In this document: positions 1-10,856 of the stretch, one piece after another
How positions within the stretch are numbered: position 1 is the stretch's first letter
Layout of the letters: each line of letters opens with the position of its first letter
NCBI GenBank assembly: GCA_002104905.1
Contig: MCFE01000426.1
Coordinates: 1 to 64,000, forward strand
Length of the DNA stretch: 64,000 nucleotides
Source: Basidiobolus meristosporus CBS 931.73
Taxonomy: Eukaryota; Basidiobolomycota; Basidiobolomycetes; Basidiobolales; Basidiobolaceae
Direction of reading: 5' to 3'
Made by a program: the position numbers and the translations under genes
Notes under the pieces: generated by a model
Told to the model about the DNA's origin: nothing
Databases searched by the model: none
What the model saw: the letters and a program-made list of their open reading frames with translations, nothing else

Positions 1-672
1 GCTCCGCTCATTACGATTCTCTGTGTTTGTTACCACCCCAACATCAAGGAGAGGTTCCAAGACTCCATTATTCCTGACTCGAGTTGTAATAAGCAATGGT
101 ATGTCTTCTTGGAAATTTTGCACGTTAATATCTATCTCCTCCACCGCAAATACTGTTGACACCAGTTCTTCTCCGCCATGCTGCAAGGCAAGATGCAACG
201 CGAACTCTTGCTGATCATCGCGTTGGTTGATATCAACCTCTTCCTCCAGAATGCTCACCAGGCTTGCGCAGCCTTTCGCACAAGCCCAGTGCAGCAGTGC
301 TCTTCTCCAAATTATTGGAAGCGTTTCGATGGGTTCCGTGAAACTATCCACCAACATGGTTGCGTTCTCCGCATTTCCGAACATCACTTCTACTAATGTC
401 ATTACTTCACGAGAGATCGCAATATCCTCCTTAGCCATAAGATGTACCATCTTCTTGGCATATTCGTACGAGGAATACTTCGCTTTAGCCACTTGGCTAT
501 TTAGATAACTCATAATGACACCCAACAGCTCTTTTGCCCAACTACAAGACTGTAGCCTTAAGATCACTTCCTGTATGTTGATGCCATCGTCTGGATTGAC
601 CTGTGTACATGCAGCAATCAGTTTTCGCATTTCGTGGGGCCAATCCAGTTCCCAACATCTTGGAATTCGCAT
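1..672 (-). CDS. ankyrin-repeat protein, 3' end beyond window
   Basis: The minus strand is open from the ATG at 672 to the window edge (224 codons, no stop), so the protein continues past base 1. About residues 112-190 read as degenerate ankyrin repeats: a helix with ALLHWACAKG, then LVSILEEEVDINQRD, then FALHLALQHGGEELVS and a following DINV turn. These match the ankyrin pattern of a short helix pair plus a DIN-type loop. The N-terminal third (IAACTQVNPDDG onward) is helical but not recognised. Such proteins are protein-interaction scaffolds; the partner cannot be read here. Coding-like remnants lie just upstream on the same strand, so the true 5' end may lie further up or the locus may be decaying. 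Confidence 0.6.
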   Translation of the reverse strand, partial: MRIPRCWELDWPHEMRKLIAACTQVNPDDGINIQEVILRLQSCSWAKELLGVIMSYLNSQVAKAKYSSYEYAKKMVHLMAKEDIAISREVMTLVEVMFGNAENATMLVDSFTEPIETLPIIWRRALLHWACAKGCASLVSILEEEVDINQRDDQQEFALHLALQHGGEELVSTVFAVEEIDINVQNFQEDIPLLITTRVRNNGVLEPLLDVGVVTNTENRNERS

Positions 673-1145
673 ACTTTACGCCACCAACGTAGTCGGCTAT
701 TTTTGGCTCCATGTCATCATCTACCACTATACTAGAGAGACTCAATCCATCATGGATCATTCCTGCCTCTAGAGGCTTCTGTCTAGAATAATCTGGAAGC
801 CCTTCTGGCCTACTGCTTTAATGAACTCATCCAACGCCAGACCCCATATATCGCACGTAACCAGTCAAATCAGCGAGCCGCCTCCTTCCCCATCGCCCTC
901 GATTAAGCGCAGCGGTAGGAATAATCCGTCAATGGCCAGCCCTGTCCGCCTTAACACCTTGGCCTTAGCTTCATTCGTATTGATGCTGCTGGGGTCTACT
1001 TCTATGATGGATCCCTCTACGGATTTTCTCTTCTCCACCCCCCAACAACCACCTCTACAGAACTTATATCTGCTCTTTGGATATTTATGGGCGCTACTAG
1101 GTGTTCTTGCGGCAACGTCTTCACAGCTGAGGGGGATTTGCTGAT
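673..1145 (-). pseudogene. degenerate coding remnants upstream of the ankyrin ORF
   Basis: Protein-like minus-strand reading occurs in pieces. One frame runs from about 1080 to 868 and continues in phase past a TGA (865-867) into CDIWGLALDEFIKAVGQKGF, then stops near 774. A second frame (MIHDGLSLSSIVVDDDMEPK, about 760-680) picks up where the first ends. The ankyrin ORF then uses a third frame. No intron of normal size joins these pieces. The simplest reading is a gene disabled by a stop and two frameshifts, but assembly errors or missed introns are possible. No family was recognised for the upstream part. Confidence 0.3.
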
Positions 1146-2001
1146 GATACAGAAGAAGTGGCCGCTATGCTTTTATGCATTCCGGATAGACAATCATTCG
1201 ACTGGATTGAGATTTCGAATGATCATCCCGCCAGTATCCGACCAGTAGCTTCAGTGTTTTCCCCCAGAGTGGCGCAGCCATAGATCTGGGAATGGCTGGC
1301 GACTAGTACATATCCAAAGGAGCCAACTATTTACAGCAATATCATGTCTACTCTTGGGAAATCAGGGGCATATGTGAGCCACATCCACAAGATACTGGCT
1401 TTAGGTCTGTCCCGTCATTGTCATCGTGGCAGACATTACAATAATTCATGAGTCTTTATTAACCCTATGCGCATTTGGATCTTTATGATAGGGTGAGCCT
1501 GTAATTGCAGTTAAAATCATGAAGCAGACGCTCTGCTCCACCTAACCTGCCAACCAAATTTTCAATTAGCTCCACTGACCACTATACAGCACTTGATTTA
1601 ATTGTTTACTTGTAGCATTCCAAGAGATATGGGGGAGATTACAATATATGTACAATATCAGAAGCAAAAGACAAACTGCAAGACCACAAGTGTGCATCCC
1701 CAGACAGGTTTTCCAGTACAGTGCCCAGGAGCAATGAAAAATTAGCAGTAGCCAAAACAGGAAACTCAAGTCCCATAGCCTATTTTGCTGAGGTAGCAAT
1801 GAAAGGAGAGCAACACCAGATTGGAAGAACTTGAATACTTGGTGATCAAACCCAGAGGATTGTTGTGAGTATCGGATGTGGCCAATATGTAAAATCCATC
1901 AAATCAATCTTGATGTTAGCGACGGCTAAATATGCCATATTTAGTAGGATAATCCGCATCCATCACGCTTAAACATTGTGCAATTATCCGATGGAATTAA
2001 G
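1146..2001. other. intergenic, no gene supported
   Basis: Only short open frames occur on either strand and none has a recognisable motif. A few stretches on the plus strand (about 1144-1281 and 1320-1450) look weakly protein-like but end in stops and have no usable splice sites. They may be more remnants of the degraded locus on the left. Confidence 0.4.
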
Positions 2002-2008
2002 TATAAAG
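2002..2008 (+). promoter_or_regulatory. TATA box of the pirin gene
   Basis: TATAAAG lies 75 bases before the pirin ATG at 2077. Similar TATA elements sit 40-75 bases before several other start codons in this window. Confidence 0.4.
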
Positions 2009-2076
2009 TCCACGGATCAGAATGAATTTTTCACTAAATCAATCTCGAAATTTACATACACTACCACAACACAACT

Positions 2077-2958
2077 ATGCCAGCTCGGAGATTCATTACA
2101 AAAGTTGTGAAGGCTATTGCAAAATCGGAGGGGGATGGTGCTCGAGTAAGAAGGAGCATTGGCACCAACAAGCTTAGGAATTTTGACCCATTCTTGATGT
2201 TGGACGAATTTATGGTAGAACCCCCGGCTGGCTTCCCAGACCATCCTCACCGTGGCTTTGAGACGGTCACATACATGCTCGAGGGTATCGTAGCCCATGA
2301 AGACTTTGCCGGACACCAGGGAAAGATAGGTCCAGGCGATCTGCAATGGATGACTGCCGGCCGTGGTATCGTTCACGCTGAAATGCCGCAAACAAAATGT
2401 CGAGGTCTCCAACTATGGGTGAACCTAAGCGCTGCTGAGAAGATGTGCGAACCGCGTTATCAAGAACTACTGGATAAGGACATCCCTAGAGTATCGCCTC
2501 CAGGTGCGCGGGCCGTCATCAAAGTCATATCCGGGCACTCTTTTGGAACCACTAGCCCTGTAGTCACCAAAACCCCGACAATGTATTTGGACTTGAAGGT
2601 TGAGAAGCACGTAAAATTCGAGCATCCCATCCCAAAGAACTATCAGGGCTTTCTGTACATTCTACAGGGTGAAGGATACTTTGGATCTGAGGGCACGCTT
2701 GGTCAGGCACATCATACGTTGACTCTGAGCGAAGATGGCGACATGATCAGTATAGAAACCAGAGATAGTGCCGTTCACTTTGTACTTGTAGCTGGAGAGC
2801 CCATCAAAGAGCCCATTGTCCAACATGGGCCATTTGTTATGAACCATTCGAGTGACATTTCTCAGACATTTGCTGACTATAGTATGGGGGTTAACGGCTT
2901 TGAGAGAGCCCGGACATGGCGCTCGAAGATCGGGAACCTCCATCAGAATAGAATGTAA
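2077..2958 (+). CDS. pirin family protein (bicupin)
   Basis: Single-exon ORF of 293 residues, the usual pirin length. Pirins are iron-binding bicupins of nucleus and cytoplasm; members act as quercetin 2,3-dioxygenases or redox-sensing transcription cofactors. The N-terminal cupin is complete: PDHPHRGFET at 55-64 and the second half GRGIVHAEMP at 95-104 supply the expected metal ligands His56, His58, His100 and Glu102. The C-terminal cupin follows (TPTMYLDLKVEKH, then GPFVMN near 252). The start is the first ATG after an in-frame stop and has a TATA element 75 bases upstream. The physiological substrate cannot be told from sequence. No truncation is seen. Confidence 0.93.
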   Translation: MPARRFITKVVKAIAKSEGDGARVRRSIGTNKLRNFDPFLMLDEFMVEPPAGFPDHPHRGFETVTYMLEGIVAHEDFAGHQGKIGPGDLQWMTAGRGIVHAEMPQTKCRGLQLWVNLSAAEKMCEPRYQELLDKDIPRVSPPGARAVIKVISGHSFGTTSPVVTKTPTMYLDLKVEKHVKFEHPIPKNYQGFLYILQGEGYFGSEGTLGQAHHTLTLSEDGDMISIETRDSAVHFVLVAGEPIKEPIVQHGPFVMNHSSDISQTFADYSMGVNGFERARTWRSKIGNLHQNRM

Positions 2959-3204
2959 TTGTATTTCTACTCTCCAACAAGCGACTCGCATAAAGAAGTG
3001 ATCTCTTATGTGTATTAGATATTTGCCTGGGAATAAACTAATATGACAAATTCGCCCATTGTCTTGTATGGGAAATTCCTGATCTAGTGAAAATTGAACA
3101 GGATAGTATAAGTTCACCTTAAGTGAATTGTTTAACACTCCATACTCCATAAGCTGTCGTTGGTATTATTCTGATCGTAGAACAAACTATATTTAAAAAC
3201 ATAA

Positions 3205-3276
3205 GGGCTCAACCGGGAATTGAACCCGGGACCTCCTCGACCCGAACGAGGAATCATACTACTAGACCATTGAGCC
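3205..3276 (-). tRNA. tRNA-Pro (CGG anticodon)
   Basis: A 72-nt cloverleaf on the minus strand. The acceptor stem GGCTCAA (3276-3270) pairs with TTGAGCC. The D arm is GTCTAGTAGTATGAT. The anticodon stem CCTCG/CGAGG encloses loop TTCGGGT with anticodon CGG, reading CCG (Pro). The T arm is CCCGGGTTCAATTCCCGG. No intron is present in the anticodon loop and no CCA is encoded, as expected for a eukaryotic nuclear tRNA gene. Confidence 0.95.
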
Positions 3277-4633
3277 AGTTACTTTGCTATAATAGTGTTA
3301 TGAATCAAGGGTAAACGGAGAAGGATCGGAGGATATTCAATAATAATCGGAGAGGATTATCTTGAATGATTGATGAACCGGTAAAAGGTTGATGCTTTAT
3401 TGATAGTGTACATGGGCTAATAAGAACGCCCTTATCTGGAACACTCCCAAGCCAACGTGCAGTATTCAAACTTCTCTGGATACCCTAGCCACAACACCTC
3501 TCCCCTTGAACATCGCGACACTTGGAACACAACCCTGACTTCTATTATATTCCTGATTATTCGTATAGTAAACTATTCTGTAACATTGTCGAAGTATTCG
3601 AAATGGTGAAGTACTTACGCCTTGTCATATCAAACCTTGTCCACTATCACATTTATGCGGCGTGGTTTATAATGTGATAGCAGCTTCGCATTGCTACTTG
3701 ATATACCCCGCCAAGTACATTAAGTCAACTGTATAGTATATCTGTTGGGAGATATCATCCAGAGTTTAGGTTGTACCTACTTGCTACTCCAACTACCAAT
3801 GCCAAGAAAAATCACACTGAATGGCAGTTGTAACGACTGTGAATTACCAAGCAGCTCTACCCATTGCTCTCACTTTCTCATATTCGAGTATGGAGTTTTG
3901 ACAAATCCACCATCACTCTGAGGTGGTTATCCCTGAGCTTGGAAGTGTGGTTATACATGAATCAAATACAAGAATAACGGGACTTATATTAAGTATAAAG
4001 ATGTGTCCAAAGGCTCGGTCTCATCAGTATCGCTTCAAGATTTAGCAGATAATCATTCTCCAAATAAATAAATCTCTACTAAATTGACCAATTTTTTAGA
4101 ACAAAAACAATAGATTGGCCAGCCCCATATTCTTAACACAATGGCAGCGAATACCTATGAGAAAAGGCATGGTATGGAAAAAAAATAGATGCTGAAATAT
4201 GGAAGTAATATGGCGTATTGAGTGGAAAGTACGTTTTCGCCTACTGGCCTATTATAATAAAGCATCTGAAAGATAAATGTAAATACAGAAATAGATTGTG
4301 GAAGGAAGAATAGGGAAACGTCTCTGTGTGACCGATTATATACTAGTTAGGTGACTCATGGCCAACTAATAAGAACAGTTGAACGTAGGCTAACTAATAA
4401 GAACAGTTGAACGTAACACCCGTGGGTAAAGAGACTCAACTCTATATGGGAGATTTTTAGAATAACGAATTGGGAATTATGGTGGCCATTGATATTTATT
4501 GGTGTATTTGACGATTAGAGTAGGAAAATCAACATCCTGGAAAGAGGTATTAGTAGGGCTAGAATTAGTATGAAGGGTGTTTCAATCGAACCAGATGTCG
4601 AATGCAAAAGTGAATATGCTGCATGAATCAATT
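3277..4633. other. AT-rich intergenic region
   Basis: No convincing coding sequence on either strand across about 1.36 kb. It holds a 28-bp two-copy tandem repeat (4360-4415) and otherwise low-complexity AT-rich sequence between the tRNA and the 3' end of the deacetylase gene. Confidence 0.5.
4360..4415. repeat. 28-bp tandem duplication, two copies
   Basis: The 28-bp unit starting GGCCAACTAATAAGAACAG at 4360 is repeated at once at 4388 with a single C-to-T change. It is noncoding and looks like a recent local duplication. Confidence 0.85.
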
Positions 4634-5596
4634 CTACAAAGAGGCGAGAGATGCCAAAATACCAACTCCAGCCATTACTAATGCAGGAATAGCCTGCGTT
4701 GCGGAGTTTTTGGATTGGCTATCAACCTTGTAGCTGACACTGTTTGGACCGCTATTGTCCTTCTCTTCCTTGTACATTGGATATTTGTGATTCAAGCATT
4801 CAGCAACAGTAACAATTTTAAATCCCTTAGCACGGATGGCTTGGATGACTTGAAGCGTACGGTTTACAGAGAATTGATGAATATCATGCTGCAGGGAAAT
4901 AAAGCTGTCTGTAGCAACATTCGCAATATCAACCTTGGCCTTTACGTTGGCAACCAAGGTGTCGTGAAGGTGTGGAGTTGTGACGTACTGCCAATCTACG
5001 TATTGGATTAGTAAGAACCAAGCAATCATTCAATGCACGCTTGCCAAGCCTACCATTAGAGTCAACATTCCAGCTAATGATGTGATATTTCATCTCCTCC
5101 ATAACCTTTTGGCAGTTGGCGTTACAGTTTCCAAAGGGCGGTCGCATGTAGTTTGGCGAGACGCCAGTAACACCTTTAATGGCTGTCTCAGCTGATGTCA
5201 TTTGTTGGCGGATCTGATCAGCGGTCATATCGTTTAGAGAGCTGTGTGTATGTGTATGTGAAGCAATTTGGTGTCCCTCGTCATAGGCCTGCTTCAGGAA
5301 GTGTGAAAAACGGGTATCTTGTGCTTGAACACCAAGACTAAAGAAGGTCGCTTTGATATCCTCTTTCTTCAGTAGGGCAAGGAGGTCGCCAGTTGGAGCA
5401 CCAGGACCTACGATACAGCCATTAGTAATCCGCCTCAACGTTGTGAAAGAACCATGTAGTCCTCACCGTCATCGAACGTCAAGGCAAATAGTCCAGGTTT
5501 GTCGCATTTTTTGATAATATTGACTCCGTCATCCTGCGCGACAGTACAGCCGATAAACGCAGCAGCTAATAGAGCAATTTTCGTAACGGAAAGCAT
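4634..5596 (-). CDS. secreted GPI-anchored polysaccharide (chitin) deacetylase, CE4
   Basis: Exons 5596-5467, 5407-5054 and 4995-4634 (introns of 59 and 58 bp) give 281 residues. A signal peptide (MLSVTKIALLAAAFIGC) leads a NodB/CE4 domain with all five motifs. Motif 1 is LTFDDG (catalytic Asp42 and metal Asp43), split by intron 1. Motif 2 is ASHTHTHSS (His94, His98). Motif 3 is RPPFGNCN (132-139), motif 4 is the DWQ restored across intron 2, and motif 5 is LQHD. After a Ser/Asn/Lys linker, the C-terminus is a hydrophobic tail (AIPALVMAGVGILASLASL) typical of a GPI signal. Family members remove acetyl groups from cell-wall chitin to give chitosan. Substrate preference is inferred. The 5407 acceptor is preceded by a TTACTAA branch site. 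Confidence 0.93.
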
Positions 5597-5665
5597 TGTG
5601 CGATCGAAATTTCGGTGGAAGGGAAGTCAAACACCTTTAGCTCGAAGCCGGCCACTGGATGGCCC

Positions 5666-5673
5666 TTTATATA
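5666..5673 (-). promoter_or_regulatory. TATA box of the chitin deacetylase gene
   Basis: TATATAAA on the minus strand lies about 70 bases before the ATG at 5596. Confidence 0.45.
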
Positions 5674-6470
5674 TAGCCCAGCTCCCCTGGTATTACAACG
5701 AGCTAATATAAGTAAGGTTCCTTAAATTATATTAGAGTCACATTTGCAGAACCAATGTGCGTCATATCAAAACGGTATTCCAACTATCTAGATTAAGATA
5801 TGTACGCCCCAGATTAGATCCCTAGAATAAAGTACGAGCTGCTCTGTTATCCGGCTCCTGTCATAAATACATCAGAAATCCAATTTTAATATAAGCATTG
5901 CGCTCCTGCGGAAGATTCCATGTACTTCGGTGTGCATCCCCAGTAAATAAGAGACATAATCTGTAGCTCAGACTAGCCCCAATATCAAAACTTAGGGTTT
6001 TAAGCTTATTATTGTGGGACAAAGGTAGGACTGGTCCCCAGAACCTTGCCGTGCAACCGAGGCGCCAGGTTGTATGTTCTCCTGATATGGACAAGCCAAC
6101 GAAATACACATATAACTATGTTGCTTAAAATGACGTTAAACTCCTCTCGCTGAGTACGTAATTTTCTATCAAACAATCTCTATTTTTAAACGATATATAT
6201 TTAGCACGCAGTAATCGCGATTGATTATTGGGCAGTGGATACTGGCTGCTCATCAGAACCAGGTGTATGGTCAATGGAGTGAAATGTGTATTGCTGGATC
6301 AGTTGTATTTGTTGCTGAATTTGATTTTGGTGAAGGCGCGAAAGCTTATTGATGTGTCTTGTTTATAGATGGCTCATTGCTTTGATTTCTACTAAACAGC
6401 ATTTTGATCCTTGTTTACTTGCATATAATACTCCATACACTGTAGTCTCTAAACACAGCTCTGTCTTAAA
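5674..6470. other. divergent intergenic region
   Basis: Separates the deacetylase (minus) from the sorting nexin (plus). Short open frames only (e.g. minus 5861-6109) with no motif or splice support. It probably carries both promoters. Confidence 0.45.
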
Positions 6471-9400
6471 ATGTCCAAGATTGATCTTGCTGAGATAGAT
6501 TCTGCTACGAAGCCAACCACCCTTTCGGTCGTGACCGAATTCTCAGATCCTCTTGAAGCAATACGCACATGGCTACCTTCTCAGCTTTCCGATCTCACAT
6601 CCACGCAATTGACCCTCCTTGTTCTTGCCGTCATTTTTTTGCTACTATCAAGGCTTCAAATAACTGTTTTAACCTTGCTCGGCGGCTTTGTCTTCGGATA
6701 TATTTATGCGGTGCCTTCGAATCAAATTCTGAATAGTACGATACTTTCAAAATTTAGCGTCTTTGATACAGATAATTCTATAGATGACACCAAGGTTCGT
6801 GTTTAGTACCTGCATAACCCCCCCTTAATGTATGCTCACGATATTTACAAAGGACGTAGATGGCTTGAAGTCACGAACGCAGTTGAATATCTCTCCCCAG
6901 ATAGACAGTTCCTTGGATAGACTCTTCACTTATTTTATACGGGATTTTATCCTCCACTGGTTTGAACCCTTGAATATGTCGAAGAATTCGGAATTTGAGT
7001 TGAACGTCAGAAATTCGCTTGATACTGCGGCTATGAATTTCGCAGAATATGCACGCAACGATAGTGTTGATATGTCGCTTCTGTTCTTTTATGCCGTCTC
7101 ACATACCTTAATAGTTCACGTGGTAAAGTGCGAAAACAATCGATAGTTACGAAGAAATACTTACGCTTCAATATAGCGTGAATATCGAAGATTCGAGGCA
7201 TCATCTCTACCATTGGATAAATACCTATTGGAAAATCCGCAATCACCATTTAGCCAGATGCATGAGTATCAGGTTCAAGTGAAGCACCTGGAAAAGCTCT
7301 CCAAAATCATGTTGACCAAGCTTTTACCGAAGAGGGATGTGGCCAGCCCATGCTTGGTCGCGCTCTTTACCGAGATTGTTACTACTAGCACGATCGATCC
7401 TACGCTTGATGCGTTTAGCGATCCCGATCGTATCAATCAACTGATTATCTCCTACCTCAAGACTGAAGATCGCCACACTCTCTCGTCTAGCGCGAGTAAT
7501 GAGCAGGAGGAGTACGAGCGCCTCAAGGCTTGTGGTGACAAAGTCCTACGAATCAAAGGTATTGATATGAGAATTATGTAGATACACCATCCCCATACTA
7601 AAGAGATGCCATCATCAAGTTGTTGAAGCCCGGCAGATATGTCGTACGGAGTCCTACGGTATGCCTCAAGCATCATCGTCTACTATATGGAGCCTAGTAA
7701 TAATCAATATACTCTTTCAGGCTTGTATTGCACCTTGATCTTTGGGAAAACAAAACGGAAGACCAAATTCGTCAAACCCGATTCCAATCCACTTTGGGGA
7801 GAAAGCTTCAATTTGTAATATAGAGCAATGGTTTCTGCCTCAACCAAGATCCATACGTTAACCAGCTCTTGGTCTTGTAGCACCTGGCCCGAATCGCCTG
7901 ACAAGAATTCGGCAGCCATCACTCTGGAGCTTGACGGAAGAATTATGTTTCCCAAGGGTAACCTGGAACGGCGCATACTACTTTAAGAGCCAGGCCTAAC
8001 TCGTTCATATCTAGATACGGTTCTTGGGAAAGTCAGCATCCCCAGGGAAGAAATAGTTGCAAAGCCTTGTACCCGATCCTGGTTCACCCTCCAGTCTACT
8101 TCTTCTAAAGGCGAGCCTTGCGGTGAAGTGTTGTTGGAGATTGACGTGATTGATGTAAGTAGTATCAGCACTCTATCAGCCAGCTGTGTATGCTCATGCG
8201 CTGCCTAGATCCTGGAGTTGGCATCCATTGCTACCACTCAGCAGCGTGAAACGGCCAATGGCGTGGACGAAGAATTTTTTCAACAGTACCCACTTACTCT
8301 GAATGACGTTCTACGCAACGACAAAGGATTCCTTGAGTTTATGCAGTTCATGGAGGATATCCAGGCCCCACCATTCTTGCAATTCTGGATGAATGCCGAA
8401 AGCTTCTTTCAATCATCCGCGCACAGCAACCCCGAATTGATGAAGCAAGATGCTGAAATGATCTCCAAGCTTCATCTCAGTGATGAGGCCAAGCACCGAG
8501 TGCCAATTGATTCTGAGTTGTTGGAGGAGATTGGTCATGAAATTGGGAGCGGAAATGTCACAGCCAACTGCTTTGTCAAGGCACAGGCATATGTGTTTGA
8601 CATCATGGAATCTCCTTTCTTCAGAGAATTCCGACACAGTGATCTCTTCAAGAAGTATTGTCTAGATACACGTAGCACTGAGGTTAGCAGCAACAAGAAG
8701 TCCGGCGAAAGGGAAAGATTGGAAGAAAAAGAATCGGAGATAGACTCTTCAAAGCAGATTCTTGATGACATGGTTCAGGCTACAGAGCCGGAGGAGGAGT
8801 CGGAGAATCAAGCCATCAAAAGGTGCAGGTCAATGGCGTCTTTCCCTACATCAGGGAAGGACAGACTGGATGAGATGAACGGCTCCGATATCGGCCAAGA
8901 TCCTACTAGACGCAATCGCTCGATGAGTGATATCACCACCACTCATCTGGCCCGGGAGCCGTTCAGGAAGTCGACCGTCGTTAATGAAGCATTGATTGAG
9001 AAAGATGATGTGGAAGGGGGCCCTCAAGACGACAATGGTGAAGGAGGAGGAATGAAGTTTTTGACCGCGGCCATTACATCGCTCAGAGAGCAATTGATTG
9101 TCACGGAGGATTTGATTGAACAAGCTTCCAGTAAAGAGCCGGCAAAACTCAAGTCATTGACTCACAATCGGGAGGATTTGCAACGCCAGGTTAATCAGCT
9201 GGTCGATATGGCTCGCGACTTTGCTGAAGAAGAGGACAAACACATGGGAACCGGTATAATCGATTTGAAGGGGATAATTGCCAAGGTGACTGATGCTTCA
9301 AGGCCCTCCAGTATCGGCCCTAACTTGGTCCAATCTCTTGCTCCAGGAAAGTCACTGCTCTTTGTGATCGAGCTAGAAAGATCTAAATCAAGTGGTGGTT

Positions 9401-10626
9401 GGATGATCACCCGGAATTTCTCGGATTTTACGAACCTCCACTTGACTTTGAAAGAACAATTTCCCAAGGTGGATAAAATCAAATTCCCCAGCCGTCAGAG
9501 ATTTGCTTCCAACAATCAGAAGCTATGTGTCGAGTTGGAGCGGTATCTGTCAATGCTGCTTTCAGATATGCTACTATGTGAGAGTAAGCCTCTACAGACC
9601 TTCCTACAACCTGATTCAGTGCTTGCCACAAACGAGAACCGCGACATTGCAGATGAAATGATGGATGCGTTCAAGTCCGCCGCCAACCTTGTGAAGATTC
9701 CGTTCGTAGATGCCAACAAAGCTAGTATCTTTAGATCAAAGACCGAGGTTTTGTCGACATCCACCATGGATCCGCTTAGCAACGACGTATCATCCCCACA
9801 ACGTGTTAGTTTTGATTCATATCTGTATAGCGACGAGGCAAAGTCAGTAACCTCGCTACAAAAAGCTGGCAAGGCAGCATCCAAATTAGCGCTTGCAACT
9901 AAAGATTCTGGCTCGGAAATAAGCCTTGTCCTCGACCCAGAGCAGATGGAAGAAGTCGACACGACAGGCTCAGATGCTAATAATGACTCCACTTCTGCCG
10001 TAGTTGATACAAGTTCGTGTACTCCCACTGAGCAGGTAGAGGATGCTCGGGACGTGCAACCACATGGAATGGACCAGTCAATTTCCAAGCAAAGCGATTC
10101 AGCCGACATAGAGAAAGCGACGTTAAAGGATCTTTCCGTAGACGAAGTAGACGTGCTTATTGAAACGTTCTTCGCGTTGGTAGAGGAGATATTTGAAATG
10201 GCCGAAGGAAAGCAATGGTTCCGTCGAAAGGCGCTTAACCTTTTCAAGCAGATCTTGCGACAATCGTACGGTAAAACGATTAATCGAGCATTTCTGGATT
10301 ACCTCGAAAAAACCATCTCTGAAGAGAGCGTGGTAAGTACCATTGACGCCGTAACCGATACTCTTTGGCCTGATGGTGAGTGGCCTCTGGAGCAACCGAA
10401 AGCTAGAGACGATGATGAAAAGCAAGCGACAAAAATCGAGGCGAAGGTGTTATTCGTGAATAACCTGCCGGATACCATCATCAGAATGGTTGGCGAGTAC
10501 AATGCAGCTCAGGGAGCCACTCGATTGTTCAACATGCTTCAATACAAAGAATTGACCAAGGTGCTCCTGATCAAGATTCTCGAAGCTTGGGTCAAGCTGC
10601 TGTTTGCTGAGAACAAAGAGCACTAA
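6471..10626 (+). CDS. Mdm1/SNX13-type sorting nexin: TM-PXA-C2-RGS-PX-Nexin_C
   Basis: Eight exons: 6471-6794, 6853-7122, 7177-about 7550, about 7604-7658, 7721-7814, 7881-7957, 8015-8154 and 8209-10626. The first exon carries a hydrophobic hairpin (LLVLAVIFLLLSRL... LLGGFVFGYIY) like the ER anchor of Mdm1. A PXA domain follows (exons 2-3). Exons 4-7 encode a C2 domain: YCTLIFGKTKRKTKFV, PDSNPLWGESFNF, ITLELDGRIMFPKDTVLGKV. Exon 8 has an RGS domain (LTLNDVLRNDKGFLEFMQF, FFREFRHSDLFKKY), a PX domain (ITRNFSDFTNLHLTL, IKFPSRQRF) and a Nexin_C domain (LVEEIFEMAEGKQWFRRKAL). Family members tether ER to vacuole/lysosome or lipid droplets. The exon 3/4 junction is uncertain: the phase that fits the C2 start needs a weak donor (GTCCTA at about 7544-7552) or a small frame shift. 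Confidence 0.88.
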
Positions 10627-10856
10627 TTTGCATTTCGATCTGCCTTATTTTTCTACCTGTAATAAATACTTTGTAAATGTTCGAATTTCATCAAGATCCT
10701 ATTTTGGCTATTTGGATGATGGGTGATGGGTCGCATTTTACCAGTTTAGCTGAAGCTTAAATATTATTTGGCCGAATTCTAGAGGCTTGGGCTAATACGG
10801 GTCAGCACATTCTCCTCGAAACCTCAACTTATTTTCACTTTGAAGAACCTTTAGAA

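Noticed and set aside
3205-3276. tRNA intron or pseudogene
   Set aside because: All stems pair and the anticodon loop is 7 nt; it is an intact intronless tRNA.
9516-10247. 243-codon antisense ORF within the sorting nexin
   Set aside because: Ser/Thr-rich antisense of a homology-supported exon.
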